Shown: positions 22,248 through 32,650 of the stretch, piece by piece | How the letters are laid out: each line of letters opens with the position of its first letter | Position numbering within the stretch: position 1 is the stretch's first letter | NCBI GenBank assembly: GCA_049999765.1 | Contig: JBNGIQ010009458.1 | Coordinates: forward strand, 177,258-241,257 | Direction: 5' to 3' | Origin: Phaeoceros laevis | Lineage: Eukaryota > Anthocerotophyta > Anthocerotopsida > Notothyladales | Length of the DNA: 64,000 bases | Position numbers and translations under genes: made by a program | Notes under the pieces: generated by a model | What the model was told of the DNA's origin: nothing | Database searches by the model: none | The model's input: only the letters and a program-made list of their open reading frames with translations

Positions 22248-23033
22248 CTAGGAAGCAACCATGGGTTGGACTCTAGCCCTAGCCTCAAATGTTTCCTGCA
22301 ACTCCTCCACGGCCAACAGTTTAGTGCTCTGAAGGTAAGTCCGTTCGGAATCCAGAAAGATCTGGTGAATGGCACATTCTTGCAAGTCGAACCTTTGTTG
22401 CAGAGATGTAGTCACTGCATCAAGGAAATGCTTGCGAGATGGCAAGAAGTCCCGCAATCGACACACAAAATCTGTATGACTCCTCGCCTGCCTGTAGCTC
22501 GGATGTCGATCAGGGAGTTTGAGGTAGGCCATCCGGGAAGCTTCGTAGTCCCAGAGGAAGGAGGTGTGGTGCAGCCATCTACCCTTTATGAGTGACTGCG
22601 CATTGCCTCCAAACTTCATGTTTCCAAACACGAAATCATGCTCTCGTAACTGGAACCCTGGCACACAGGGAAAGACAGAGGCGTACACCTGCAACATCCA
22701 GTGCATGATGGGGCGCGGGTAAAGTTGCAACCCCGGATCCGCCTCTTTTGAGCAAATTAGTGTGGCAAAGATTGTCCCCTCATCAACAACGACAGTCCCC
22801 CCTCCGCTGAATCTCCGGATCACAGGGATCTGGTCCTGCACCACGGCTTTCACATTCAGGAGCAGCTCTGGCTTCCCAGAGATACCCATGACTACGGAAG
22901 GCGGGGCAGTCCCATCGTTGAGTAAGCACCAGTATTCCGAACTCGTGCGCAGCAAGCGCTCCTCCAACCGAAGCTGCTGCAGAATGGGAAACCGTTGAAG
23001 CCGCAGCACACGCATGCTTGGCCTGGCGGACAT
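22248..23033 (-). CDS. lipoate-protein ligase A family protein (BPL/LPL domain)
   Basis: Single exon, 261 aa. It resembles the plant lipoate ligase-like protein AT3G29010 across its length: RLEERLLRTSS, SVVMGISGKPELLLN, RRFSGGGTVVVD (residues 73-84, the lipoyl-AMP loop), FVFGNMKFGGNAQSLIKGRW (catalytic-type lysine K140), LHHTSFLWDY, MAYLKLPDRHPSYR. Enzymes of the family activate lipoate with ATP and attach it to lysines of 2-oxoacid dehydrogenase E2 and glycine-cleavage H proteins. The C-terminus is short, without a separate LplA accessory domain. It lies 107 bp from the divergent PAC4 gene. Confidence 0.88.
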   Translation of the reverse strand: MSARPSMRVLRLQRFPILQQLRLEERLLRTSSEYWCLLNDGTAPPSVVMGISGKPELLLNVKAVVQDQIPVIRRFSGGGTVVVDEGTIFATLICSKEADPGLQLYPRPIMHWMLQVYASVFPCVPGFQLREHDFVFGNMKFGGNAQSLIKGRWLHHTSFLWDYEASRMAYLKLPDRHPSYRQARSHTDFVCRLRDFLPSRKHFLDAVTTSLQQRFDLQECAIHQIFLDSERTYLQSTKLLAVEELQETFEARARVQPMVAS

Positions 23034-23140
23034 AGCTGGAAGGATCCGCCTCGCAACTTCAGTCCCGCTGTACGAGCCCTAATCTGCCTACATTCTAGAG
23101 GTCTTTGGGGGAGGGAGCAATTGAACTGCGACGACAATTG
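23034..23140. promoter_or_regulatory. short bidirectional promoter, lipoate ligase / PAC4
   Basis: 107 bp between divergent start codons. No TATA box is evident. Second compact head-to-head pair in the window. Confidence 0.45.
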
Positions 23141-24005
23141 ATGGCGGAAGCAATAGTCAGCGAACAGGGAGAAATCAGCCCAACTGCGACGAACAAGGGG
23201 TTGCCCCTTAGCAGTTTCACGGACGAAGCGCATGACACCACCTTCCACTTCCAAATTCTTCGCCTCACAGACCAGGTGAGGAGCACTGCTTCAACGATGC
23301 ATTCCCGGTGAGCCTGAATTTTGACCTAATTGACTTTAGCCTCTATCTGGACAGCTCTACGTTTGGGTGAGCTGCAATTCTGCCAGGTTTGGAAGTCTAT
23401 ATGCAGCAACACCGACACCGTTTGTAAGTCAATTCAACTGCTTCCTGAGCATATTCACGGATTGCTTAGGAACATATGGTCAAATGTTTCCTGTTCTTCC
23501 TTGTGCCGAAGCCATCTGACTGGGATGTTTTGAGCATGTTCCAGTCCAAAACCCCAAGCTTAGCTGTTCTCCTGGGGGGAGGAGCTGATACTCCCGGTGC
23601 AAGCTGTGCAAGGAGGCTTGGTACGCTGGGTTGCAAGTCCTTGCAACTGAATGCAAGTTTCCCTGTTCACTCTAAAGCAACAGGAACTTGTCAAGACGTT
23701 TGATGAGTACATCCTTGCTGATTATATACACCTCTTGCAGCCTTGAAAACCGGGTGGAGCATCGTACTGGCATCCAATATCCCAGCGAAGTCCCCAGCAC
23801 TAGAGGTTGTTCATGATGCTGCTGGTTTGGGCCTGGCTACAGGAAACCAGTATGTGACTACACCTTCTGACTTGGGATATTTTTCTGGAGGCAGGCATTT
23901 GCAGAACAAAGATTGCTGCAAGAGCTGAAGGCCTTGGGGTATGTTAAACATGACTTGAATATCCTTGGAGGAGTTTCCGGTCAGTCTCTCAAGGACCAGT
24001 CCTGA
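23141..24005 (+). CDS. PAC4: proteasome assembly chaperone 4
   Basis: Five small exons, 23141-23275, 23355-23423, 23545-23620, 23741-23805 and 23895-24005, all in phase, give 151 aa. Conserved blocks read across exons: FHFQILRLTDQ, LYVWVSCNSARFGSLYAAT, TPSLAVLLGGGADTPG, RRLALKTGWSIVLASNIPAKSPALE and AFAEQRLLQELKALG. PAC4 (PSMG4) pairs with PAC3 and helps assemble the alpha ring of the 20S proteasome. The gene is the probable parent of two degenerate copies farther along the window (31945-32650 and 52690-54410). Confidence 0.88.
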
Positions 24006-24419
24006 GATGCCGTTTGATTCTGCAAAAGCTTTTCAGGCTTGACAGCCCATGACACTGAGCGATGAGGAGATTCACTAAACGTTGAGTTGGAAAGGGTGCA
24101 GCGAGGTGCTGCGGAAGCCGGGACTATGCAATTGCCTGAACATCGAGGTGGCTTCCCAATATGACAGGCCTGTTTTGTAGGATCAAAACTGGAAGGCAGT
24201 AGGAACACTGCTGCTCAGCAATGATGGCTCAGCAATGATGGCTCTTTATTACTGTACATGAACTTAATGGCTTCTTATCCAGGGACCAGGCTGATGAAGC
24301 TTTTTAGCTTTTGTCGATGATGTATCTTTACCCCGGCAGGTGCGCCAGTGCGCCTTTTGGCTCAATCCTACATGCTGTCTAGGGTTCCAGACTATATTTA
24401 AGAGTGAATTCAGTGGAAC
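24006..24419. other. 3' flank of PAC4, shared with dispersed copies
   Basis: The tract around 24240-24345 (GATGAAGCTTTTTAGC, GATGATGTATCTTTA, CCCGGCAGG) recurs near 32170 and 32500 on the plus strand, and near 52990 and 53270 on the minus strand. Confidence 0.7.
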
Positions 24420-25225
24420 CTCTACTGTGTCACTCTATGTTTAGGAGTGGCTCTATGTTTAGGAGTGGAAGCAGTAGCCTCTAGGGTTTCACTCTTTGTT
24501 TAAGAGTGGAAGCGGTAGCCCCTAGGGTTTCACACTATGTTTAAGAGTGGAAGCGGTAGCCTCTAGGGTTTCACACTAACCGCCTCTAGGGTTTCACACT
24601 ATATTTAAGAGTGGAAGCCTTGTGCCTCTAGGGTTTTACACTTTATTTAAGAGTGGAAGCCTTGTGCTTTGAGTCTAGTAAGAGGAAACCCAGGGTGTAA
24701 ATCCCTCACACTCAAGAACCCGGGTGTAAATCCCTCACACTCAAGATCAAGGAGGCGAGTCGCGGGAAGCGGTAGCCTCTAGGGTTTCACACTATATTTA
24801 AGAGTGGAAGCCTTGTGCTTTGAGTNNNNNNNNNNTAATAAGAGGTAGCCTCTAGGGTTTCACACTATATTTAAGAGTGGAAGCCTTGTGCTTTGAGTCT
24901 AGTAAGAGGAAACCCGCGGTAGCCTCTAGGGTTTCACACTATATTTAAGAGTGGAAGCCTTGTGCTTTGAGTTTAATAAGAGGTAGCCTCTAGGGTTTCA
25001 CACTATATTTAAGAGTGGAAGCCTTGTGCTTTGAGTCTAGTAAGAGGAAACCCGCGGTNNNNNNNNNNAGAGTGGAAGCCTTGTGCTTTGAGTCTAGTAA
25101 GAGGAAACCCGCGGTGGCCTCTAGGTTTCACACTATATTTAAGAGTGGAAGACTTGTGCTTTGAGTCTAGTAAGAGGAAACCCGGGGTGTAACTCCCTCA
25201 CACTCGATCAAGGAGGCGAGTCGTG
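24420..25225. repeat. minisatellite with telobox-like motif, unit about 60-75 bp
   Basis: At least ten direct copies of a unit containing CTCTAGGGTTTCACACTA, TTTAAGAGTGGAAGC, CTTGTGCTTTGAGT and AGTAAGAGGAAACCC. Copies differ by small deletions. Two runs of 10 N (24826-24835, 25059-25068) interrupt it, so the true array length is unknown. Each unit contains AGGGTTT, the core of the plant telomere repeat and telobox. Confidence 0.9.
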
Positions 25226-25632
25226 GTGTTATGGTCGAAAGTTCACATGTTCCAGAGTGATGTCTAGTCCAAAGTTCACATCACCCTAAAGCCAAGGTAC
25301 ATCACCCTAAAGTCAAGGTCCATATGGTTCTTGGTTTAGTTTTTTGCGAACACGGAGTTGCACTTTAACTAAATATGTAGTCCCCGGTCCCCAAATGGGG
25401 CATGGCGTAGAATCTGAGAAGTAGCAGAATCGTGAGGGGCAACCGAACTCTAAGGGTATGCTAGCAAAGGAGCAAAGGCAAGGAGCACCCATTGTTATGC
25501 GGTTTAGTCTAGTCATTTCACCGTAAACTTGTTAAAGCAATCGGAGATTGGGTGTGGTAAAATAATCCAAGTATATTTTTCTTATCCTTGAGGTTCATTG
25601 TATGAGCTTTTTGTAAGGAGCAGGAACTCAAA
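25226..25632. other. unassigned sequence between minisatellite and ORF
   Basis: Contains a small duplication near 25258-25315 (AGTTCACATCACCCTAAAG-type sequence). No gene is supported. Confidence 0.4.
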
Positions 25633-26151
25633 ATGGTATCCAAACCTTCTTGCAACAACATGGAGGAAGAACATTGGACAATGGTGAAAATGGGCCCTGG
25701 GAGGAAAATTCGGTGGATGAAGCAGGTACCAAAGCAGGAGCGAGCTTCTCCTGAATGTTGGTATAATTCTGGAAAATTTACTATGCTAGTGACAATTCAA
25801 GAAGGAGAGGAGGACAATGCTTGCTTTGTGGAACCCAGACCTCAAACTTCTAATGTAGGGGAGGACGCGGTCAACATCGACCACTGCCTCCAAGAAGAGC
25901 TCCTACTCGAGCTCCATGAGCTTGAGCTCAAGCTGCTACAGCTCCAGCTCCAAGAATTGGAGAGTGAAATGGCTATGAAGTGGGAGGAGCAAAACAATAT
26001 GACAAGATCGCGCCAATTTTATGCTGAGAAGTCTTGGAAGACTCGTTGGTTGAGGCCAGCAAGTAATAGAAGCATTCTTGCACAAGCCACGTGGCGTGCT
26101 CACAGGCGAAGACGATGGAACATTTGGCAGCACCAAGTCAGCACATCCTAG
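25633..26151 (+). CDS. hypothetical coiled-coil ORF
   Basis: ORF of 172 aa from an ATG. I recognise no family. Residues about 87-110 are rich in Leu, Glu and Gln with a strong coiled-coil look. The C-terminus is Arg/Trp-rich. The surroundings are repetitive and AT-rich, and no introns or related genes are visible. It may be a fragment of a mobile element or a chance ORF. Confidence 0.25.
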   Translation: MVSKPSCNNMEEEHWTMVKMGPGRKIRWMKQVPKQERASPECWYNSGKFTMLVTIQEGEEDNACFVEPRPQTSNVGEDAVNIDHCLQEELLLELHELELKLLQLQLQELESEMAMKWEEQNNMTRSRQFYAEKSWKTRWLRPASNRSILAQATWRAHRRRRWNIWQHQVSTS

Positions 26152-27903
26152 GAGAAGGGAGAAAAAGAATGCAAAACGAGAATAATTGATCCAGTTGTTT
26201 TAATTTCATTCCGAGCAATTCACATGGCTTGCTTACATTTGACTATGATATTGGTTCTTTGTAGAAATGAGTTTTTGAAATACCATGCAATATAAATCCT
26301 TACTATTTTGAGCATATTATTTACTCTACCTCTGCCATATTTGAAATATCTCGTTTACTTTGTGTAAAATTGTATGGATGTGAAATTGTTGTGATAGTGT
26401 GAGGCTTTGAAGAAGAAGAAGAAAAATTTTTATTACTTGGTTTTGGGTCCAATTGGAGAGCAAATACTGTCTGCTTATGGTCATTTGAGAGACAATGGAG
26501 GATTAGTTAGCATTGGATGATTTCAAATCGTTGTTGGCAAAAGGAGGTTATGGCTTTGTTGGTTGAGAATGTCATCAAGCCATTTGTTTTTATAGTTAAG
26601 AGTAAATGATGGATACCCGTAGCCTGACGTAGCACACATGGCTCACTTCTAGGGTGGAATTTTGCGGGTTGGAATCCGCCACGATCGTGCTTGGCATTGG
26701 TGACTAATACTTTTGGTTTCTCATCATGGGTATGAGACGTGGACGAGGAGGGAGCAGTAATTGTCTCGCAGCATGAGGCCATGCCATGAATTAGTAGAGT
26801 GTAGTGAGTTTGCTGCATCCCCAAATTAGACGTGCCTTTTGTTTGACAGCCCAAGCCTAGAGCTAGGAGGTGGAAAGTGAAAGTGGACTTGGCACCCCCA
26901 CTTTGACCTTACGGCTGGACAAATTAGCAGCTTACACACAGGAGCCTTGTGAAGTGTCTGCAAAGACGACCTTGGTGAAAGATACGTTTTTCTGCTGGAT
27001 TATACTTACAGGTTGGTGCCCTTCCTGGAAGCTGGAAATGGGTGACTTGCACCTGTCATTTGTGCCATGACTTAGGCCTCCTGTCCATGTGCTGTTTTGG
27101 TAACAAAGACTTTTAGAAACAAACCGATTGCCGTAAAAGACTAGAAAAGACTCCTAGTTACAAAAGAGATGGCCTACGCCATCTGTTCCATCTGTTCAGC
27201 TTATGGCGTGAGAAATGTCAGAGTGACCTGCTTCTAGCGGTGCCCTCCACCGGCAAAGAGAGGCAGCCAAGCCCGACTCTAGCCAAAATTTGGGCGTGAA
27301 TGCCAAACTTTCCTAGAAAGCAAAACAATAGCGGTTCAGAGTATAGCTAAAGTCCGCGACGCATGGCAAAAACGCCCCCACAAAAAGTGGGAGCTTTCTC
27401 GCACATGGAAAGTCTGCAAACTTTTGTAGGCCATTACGTAATGTGACATTGAAAGGAGGCCTTATATGTATCATGCTCATTGATATGTATGTCTCATTTT
27501 TGCATGCACCAACATGCATGTCCTTGCCCAAGTTCGCAATGGACGACTACACTATAGGGAGGACGACTACCGTATAAAAACCTGCAAGGAGGAAGACCTC
27601 AATTCGGAGTAGAAAGCACTGGCTGGCGGTTAACAAATTGGTGTGTGTACAGGGATTCTACGAGGAGCTCCTGCTAACCTCATCCCAGGGAGTCGATCCC
27701 TGGCAAGCAAAGCCTCCAGGTGCGGCAGTGTAAGGAGCCCACCACTTCCACTTCTGAGGGACGGGTTCTCCAGCGATGGTCGTTGCCAGGAGCAGGAGCA
27801 CTTGTGGCAACAATTGTTTCTGGAGCCTACCATGTGGTAGGATGACAGACGAGATAGGAAGAGATCCCGTTCCTCTGACTTCCGGCGTAAGGGGTCCGGC
27901 GAG
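26152..27903. other. repeat-derived intergenic region upstream of PPR pseudogene
   Basis: Contains segments A1 (26770-26912) and B1 (26913-27075 and 27470-27545), which recur downstream of the PPR pseudogene. Otherwise no coding signal. Confidence 0.6.
26770..27545. repeat. flanking segments A1 and B1, direct repeats of 30745-31345
   Basis: A1 includes GAGTTTGCTGCATCCCCAAA and a GGAGGTGGAAAGTGAAAG stretch. B1 includes AAGACGACCTTGGTGAAAG, TTTTTCTGCTGGATTATAC and CTCATTTTTGCATGCACCAA. Both recur on the same strand after the PPR pseudogene, but in the order B then A. B1 carries about 400 bp between its two halves that B2 lacks. Confidence 0.75.
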
Positions 27904-30280
27904 GTGTTGTGGTTGAACAACATGTTTAAGCCAGCTTGGGTTGATGAGCAGCTCGTTTCCTTGGATATGCAGATGGGTCACGGTGCCTCTTGTTCCAAGT
28001 CGAGCTCTCCAGATAATCCTGAACCTGGAAGGCGGGCAGGTTCTGAAATGGGCTCCAGGCGCAGCAGTGTAAGGCTTGGTGCCTCTCCTTTCGAGTCCAG
28101 GGGTAAGCCTGAACCTGGGAGGCGTTCAGGATCGGAAATGGGTGTCGTTACTGTTGTTACCGTCAGCACGTTATGTCAGCAGGGTAAGCTTTCTGAGGCC
28201 GTTGGAGCCCTGGAATCTCTGGCGCAGACAGACTCTGGTGTTTCTCAGTCTCTGTTTAACACTGTACTAAAACTGTGTACAGCTAAGAAGGATTTGGTTG
28301 TGGGGCGACGAGTTCATGATCTCACTGTCAAACTTGGGTACGAGTCGAATACATACTTGGGGAACCATATCTTGCGCATGTATGCATGTGGAGGTAGGCT
28401 GCAGGAGGCCATGGATGTGTTCAACAGGGTAGGGGAACCGGATGTCTTCATGTGGTTTTCCATAATCTCTGCACATGCTAAGCACGGAAAACCGAAGGAG
28501 GCGATACAACTCTACTGTGAGATGCGTAGGTCAGGAATGAAGGCGAATGGTTACATCTTTGCTGCTGCCCTTCACGCTTGTGCATTTGCCACCGACTTGG
28601 AATCTGGCAGAAAAGTGCACTCTGATGTGTTGCACAGTGGCAACCCTTCTGACTTGTTTATTGGCAACTGCCTGGTTGACATGTATGCAAAATGTGGCGA
28701 ATTGAAGGATGCACGCCAGGTGTTTGACAGCATGGCCACAAAGGATGTGCTGACATGGACAGCGCTGATCGCTGGGTATGCACAGCAAGGACTCGGCCAA
28801 GAGGCGCCTTTTTTGTATGGACAAATGGAGGAGGTGAGCCTTAATTTGGCTAACGATGTTACCTTTGCTTGCCTTCTGAAGGCGTGTGCAAGCACTGGTG
28901 CCATACAGAAGGGCAGGCAGCTTCACTCACATATTGTCAAAAGAGGACTGCTGGATAACGTAGTGGTGGGCAATTGCCTGGTGGACATGTATGCAAAATG
29001 TGGTGAGCTGGAAAATTCAGGCCAGGTTTTTGACAGCATGGCCACAAAGGATGTGGTGACATGGAATGCCCTGATAGCTGGGTATGCAAAATGTGGTGAG
29101 CTGGAAAATGCGCGTCAGGTTATTGACAGCATGGACACAAAGAATGTGGTGACATGGACAACGCTGATCGCTGGGTATGCACAGCAAAGACTTGGCCAAG
29201 AGGCGCTTGTTGTGTATGGACAAATGGAGGAGGTGGACCTCAATTTGGCTAACGATGTTACTTTTGCTTGCCTTCTGAAGGCGTGTGCAAGCACTGGTGC
29301 CTTGCAGAAGGGCAGGCAGCTTCACTCACAGATTGTCGAAAGAGGACTGCTAGATGATGTAGTGGTGGGCACCTGCCTGGTGGACATGTATGCAAAATGT
29401 GGTGAGCTGGAAGATGCACTCCAGATTTTTGACAGCATAGACATCAAGAATGTGGTAACATGGACAGCCCTGATTGCTGGGTATGCACAGCAAGGACTCG
29501 GCCAAGAGGCCCTTGTTGTGTATGGAAGCAAAAGTAACATGACCAGCCAAAATGTGGTGAGCTGGAGGATGCACGCCAGATTTTTGACACAAAACATGTG
29601 GTAACATGGAATGTCCTGATTGCTGGGTATGCGCAGCAAGGACTCGACCAAGAGGCGCTTGTTGTGTATGGACAAATGGCGGAGGCCGGCCTCATTTTGG
29701 CTGACCATGTTACTTTTACTTGCCTTCTGAAGGCGTGTGCAAGCACTGGTGCCATACAGAAGTGCAGGGAGCTGCACTCAAAGATTGTCAAAAGAGGTCT
29801 GCTGGATGATGTGGTGGGCAACCGCCTGGTGGACATGTACGCAAAATGTGGTGAGCTGGAAGATGCACGCCAGATTTTTGACAGCATGAACACAAAGAAT
29901 GTGGTAACATGGACAGCGCTGATTGCTGCGTATGGTGCTTGTGATGATGTTGCAAGGCACTAGCTTGTGTTGAGGTGATGTTAGTTGCCGGTGTTTATCC
30001 TAATGATGTTACTTTTACTTGCCTTCTAGTAGCATGCAGTCATGAGGGACTGGTCCACGAGGGTCGCAAACACTTGGATTCCATGGCTGAACAGCTTGGC
30101 ATCAAACCTCCTATTGATCGTTACAACTGCATGATTGATCTTCTTGCACGTGCTGGCCTGAGGTACTTCGAGATGAACAGGCGACTGAGAAGTGTGATGT
30201 GTACTGCTTTGGGTGGTTATGTGGGAGTTGGTAACTTTGCAGCAGCCTTGGAATTGACTAAGTCCGCCACAGGTTGGTGA
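27904..30280 (+). pseudogene. PLS-class PPR pseudogene with internally duplicated blocks
   Basis: An ORF of 566 aa (27904-29604) encodes PLS-type PPR motifs after a duplicated PEPGRR/GSEMG low-complexity N-terminus. Motifs such as LVDMYAKCGELEDA, VVTWTALIAGYAQQGLGQEAL and VTFACLLKACASTGA recur almost unchanged at about 28795, 29180 and 29640, so blocks of roughly 400 bp have been duplicated or homogenised. After about 29522 the frame is lost at a deletion between blocks. Homology continues in another frame (to 29963) and then, after a second shift, at 29970-30280. The end (IDLLARAG then divergence) shows a broken E region with no DYW domain. PLS proteins direct C-to-U editing in organelles; this copy is probably non-functional, although the first 566 codons are open. 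Confidence 0.75.
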
Positions 30281-30368
30281 AGCATGCATTATGACTGTTC
30301 CTTTTTCATTATCTGCACAGAATGCTGCATCCGGGTGCCTCTGTGAGCCAAGGAGTTGCTCTGGCGCC

Positions 30369-30371
<3 letters not shown>

Positions 30372-30406
<35 letters not shown>
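30372..30406 (+). repeat. A35 homopolymer
   Basis: Uninterrupted run of 35 A, about 90 bp after the PPR pseudogene reading frames end. It could be the tail of a retroposed transcript or a simple microsatellite. Confidence 0.9.
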
Positions 30407-30408
<2 letters not shown>

Positions 30409-31944
30409 ATGGCTGGGGCAGGTGCAGGTTGTAGGTGCTGTTGGTTTTCAGGGTAGACGACTTCAATTTCCCAGCAACAGCTCACCGCAAATTGTGTCCC
30501 TAATTGAATCTTGTTGGCAAAAGTAAGCGTGAAAACATACTGTTCTGGGTTGTCAGATAGTGGGTTGCCTTCTTGGTTTGATGGTTTTAATATGGTTTTC
30601 CCTAGCACGTCGCCTAATTCTGCTACCTTGTTGTGTCTCTTGCAGTGAGCCCAAACTTCGGCCTTTGTTCTCGCAGATCATGCAACAATGAGGCCTCTTC
30701 GTAGACTGACTGCAGATGCTGTGTGAAATGCAAGGCAACTCATCAGATCTCCAGTGCATATGGCTGGACAAATCAGGAATCTTGTGTGAAGTGTCTGCGA
30801 AGACGACCTTGGTGAAAGATACGCTTTTCTGCTGGATTATACATACAGATTGGCGCCCTTCATGGAAATTGGAAATGGGTAATTCGCACCCGTCGTTTGT
30901 GCCATGCCTTATACCATGCTCAATTGATGTCTGGGTCTCATTTTTGCATGCACCAAAATAGATGTCCAGGCGCACGTTCGCAGTGGTTTACCTGTATTAT
31001 ATTAGCAAGTGGCCCTAGCGAGTGGAGTGTAGGCTTGTAGCGTATGTTTTGTCCTGACCTCACTTGAAGTTTTAGATGCTGGTGATGATGTCTGATAGAA
31101 CATTGTCAGATGAATCAGCGTGAGACACCCACAACAGATGAGCACCCGGAAGTCGTGTGTTTTCTGAATGAGGTACAGATGTAACGTGATTACAATGACC
31201 GAAAAGTGGCAGAATGAGGCCAAGCTATGATTAGCAGAGTGTAAGTGAGTTTGCTGTATCCCCAAATTCGACGTGCCTTTTTATTTGACAGCCAAGCCAG
31301 GAGGCGGAAAGTGAAAGCGACTTTGGCGTGCCCACTTTTGCCTTTCTTTACCAGCCGTGCAAAGTGGTGGATGGTCTATTTTTATGCCTTTCTTCACTTT
31401 TTTACTCGAGTACAACAGTTGGTCAGCAGGTGCAGTGGTGAAAAAAAAAGAATGGAATGATAAAAGCACTGTTTTGGCCTTGACGCGCAGCTGTTTTAAC
31501 CTTTGAAATGGAAGACTACAATACGATATGATTGCCCTCTAGACTACTGTTGCCAAAGCCCATCCCATAATGTTTAATACACTATTTACAGTACAGACTG
31601 TACAGAAGTGTGAACCAAATTGACCAGGCCATCCAACCGTCAATTGAAGGTTTGACCAAATTTGACCCAAGACAGAGAGAGACATCACAAAATATTGGGG
31701 TCTCTGCTACATATAACTTCTTATTATTAGAAGACTTCTTAGGCCATTATAGTGGGTGCTGCCGACAAAGTTGACATGTTGCTGGCATGGAATGGAATGC
31801 ATGCTAGCAGAGTTTGCTGCAGAATTTGGCTGGCTGGCTGGCTGCCTTCTTCGATGCAATCCTACATAGGCGGTTTTAGACAGACGATAAATACATGCAA
31901 GTCACTAATAAGCAACACCTGGACGGGGCGTGAGGCGTTCATGC
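30407..31944. other. intergenic with repeat segments
   Basis: Carries segments B2 and A2 described separately. The rest shows no supported gene. Confidence 0.5.
30745..31345. repeat. flanking segments B2 and A2
   Basis: B2 (about 30745-30985) and A2 (31211-31345) match B1 and A1 upstream of the PPR pseudogene in the same orientation but opposite order. Confidence 0.75.
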
Positions 31945-32650
31945 TTCCAGGACCAAGGTGGAGTAATTTATAACTTGCTGGTGATATAAAGTGCAGCAGC
32001 CTTGAAACGCAGGTGGGCATCGTCCTGGCGTCCGAATGTCCCAGCATTGAGGTCGTGTACTGTATGATGCAATGCTGCTGTTGTGGGGCCTGGCAACAGG
32101 AAACCAGTCTGTGACTTGGTCTGTGATTTGGGATTTTTATGAAGAACTTAATGCTTTCCTCTGCAGAGGCCAGACTGATGAAGCTTTTTAGCTTTTTAGC
32201 TGCAGGGGGGCAACAAACTGGTGGCTCATCCGGGATCTAGCATTGCATTGCTGACGAGCATTGAAAGTCCTCCCTGCTTCACTACAATGTAGCTACCTCA
32301 AAATAGCGGATGAAACCTTCCTTCTGGCCTTCTAGATCATGTAATCCTGGCGTGACCACGAGCATGGCTGGCACATGTATGCAGCTGCTGCTGAGCCCTG
32401 ATGGCTCTTTTTAACTTCTTTACTTCAGCAACACAACTTGTGGCTGCAAGTGCGTGCGTGAACTTAATGCTGTCTTGCGCAAGGGCCACGCTTATGAAGC
32501 TTTTTAGCTTTCTAGATGATGTATCTTTAGCCCGGCAGCAGGAAATGGGGTGGCTTGTTTCATCCCGGATCAGACGTTGCTGATGAGCATTGAAGGTCCT
32601 AGTCCCTGATTAGACAAAGCAGCTCCTCAAAATAGCAAGCAAAAGTGCAT
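31945..32650 (+). pseudogene. degenerate 3' fragment of PAC4 with duplicated downstream sequence
   Basis: 31960-32130 resembles the end of PAC4 intron 3, exon 4 and intron 4 (gcagCCTTGAAA, GGCATCGTCCTGGCGTCC, CAACAGGAAACCAGTCTGTGA). Exon 5 is not recognisable. Two copies of the PAC4 3' flank follow (around 32170 and 32500: GATGAAGCTTTTTAGC, TATCTTTAGCCCGGCAGCAG). It is not translatable. The same downstream double structure appears inverted at 52690-53330, so the two degenerate copies share a common origin. Confidence 0.75.

Noticed and set aside
25630-25645. TGGTATCCAAACC resembling a tRNA-Met primer-binding site of LTR retrotransposons
   Set aside because: Match to TGGTATCAGAGC is only partial and no LTRs flank it.
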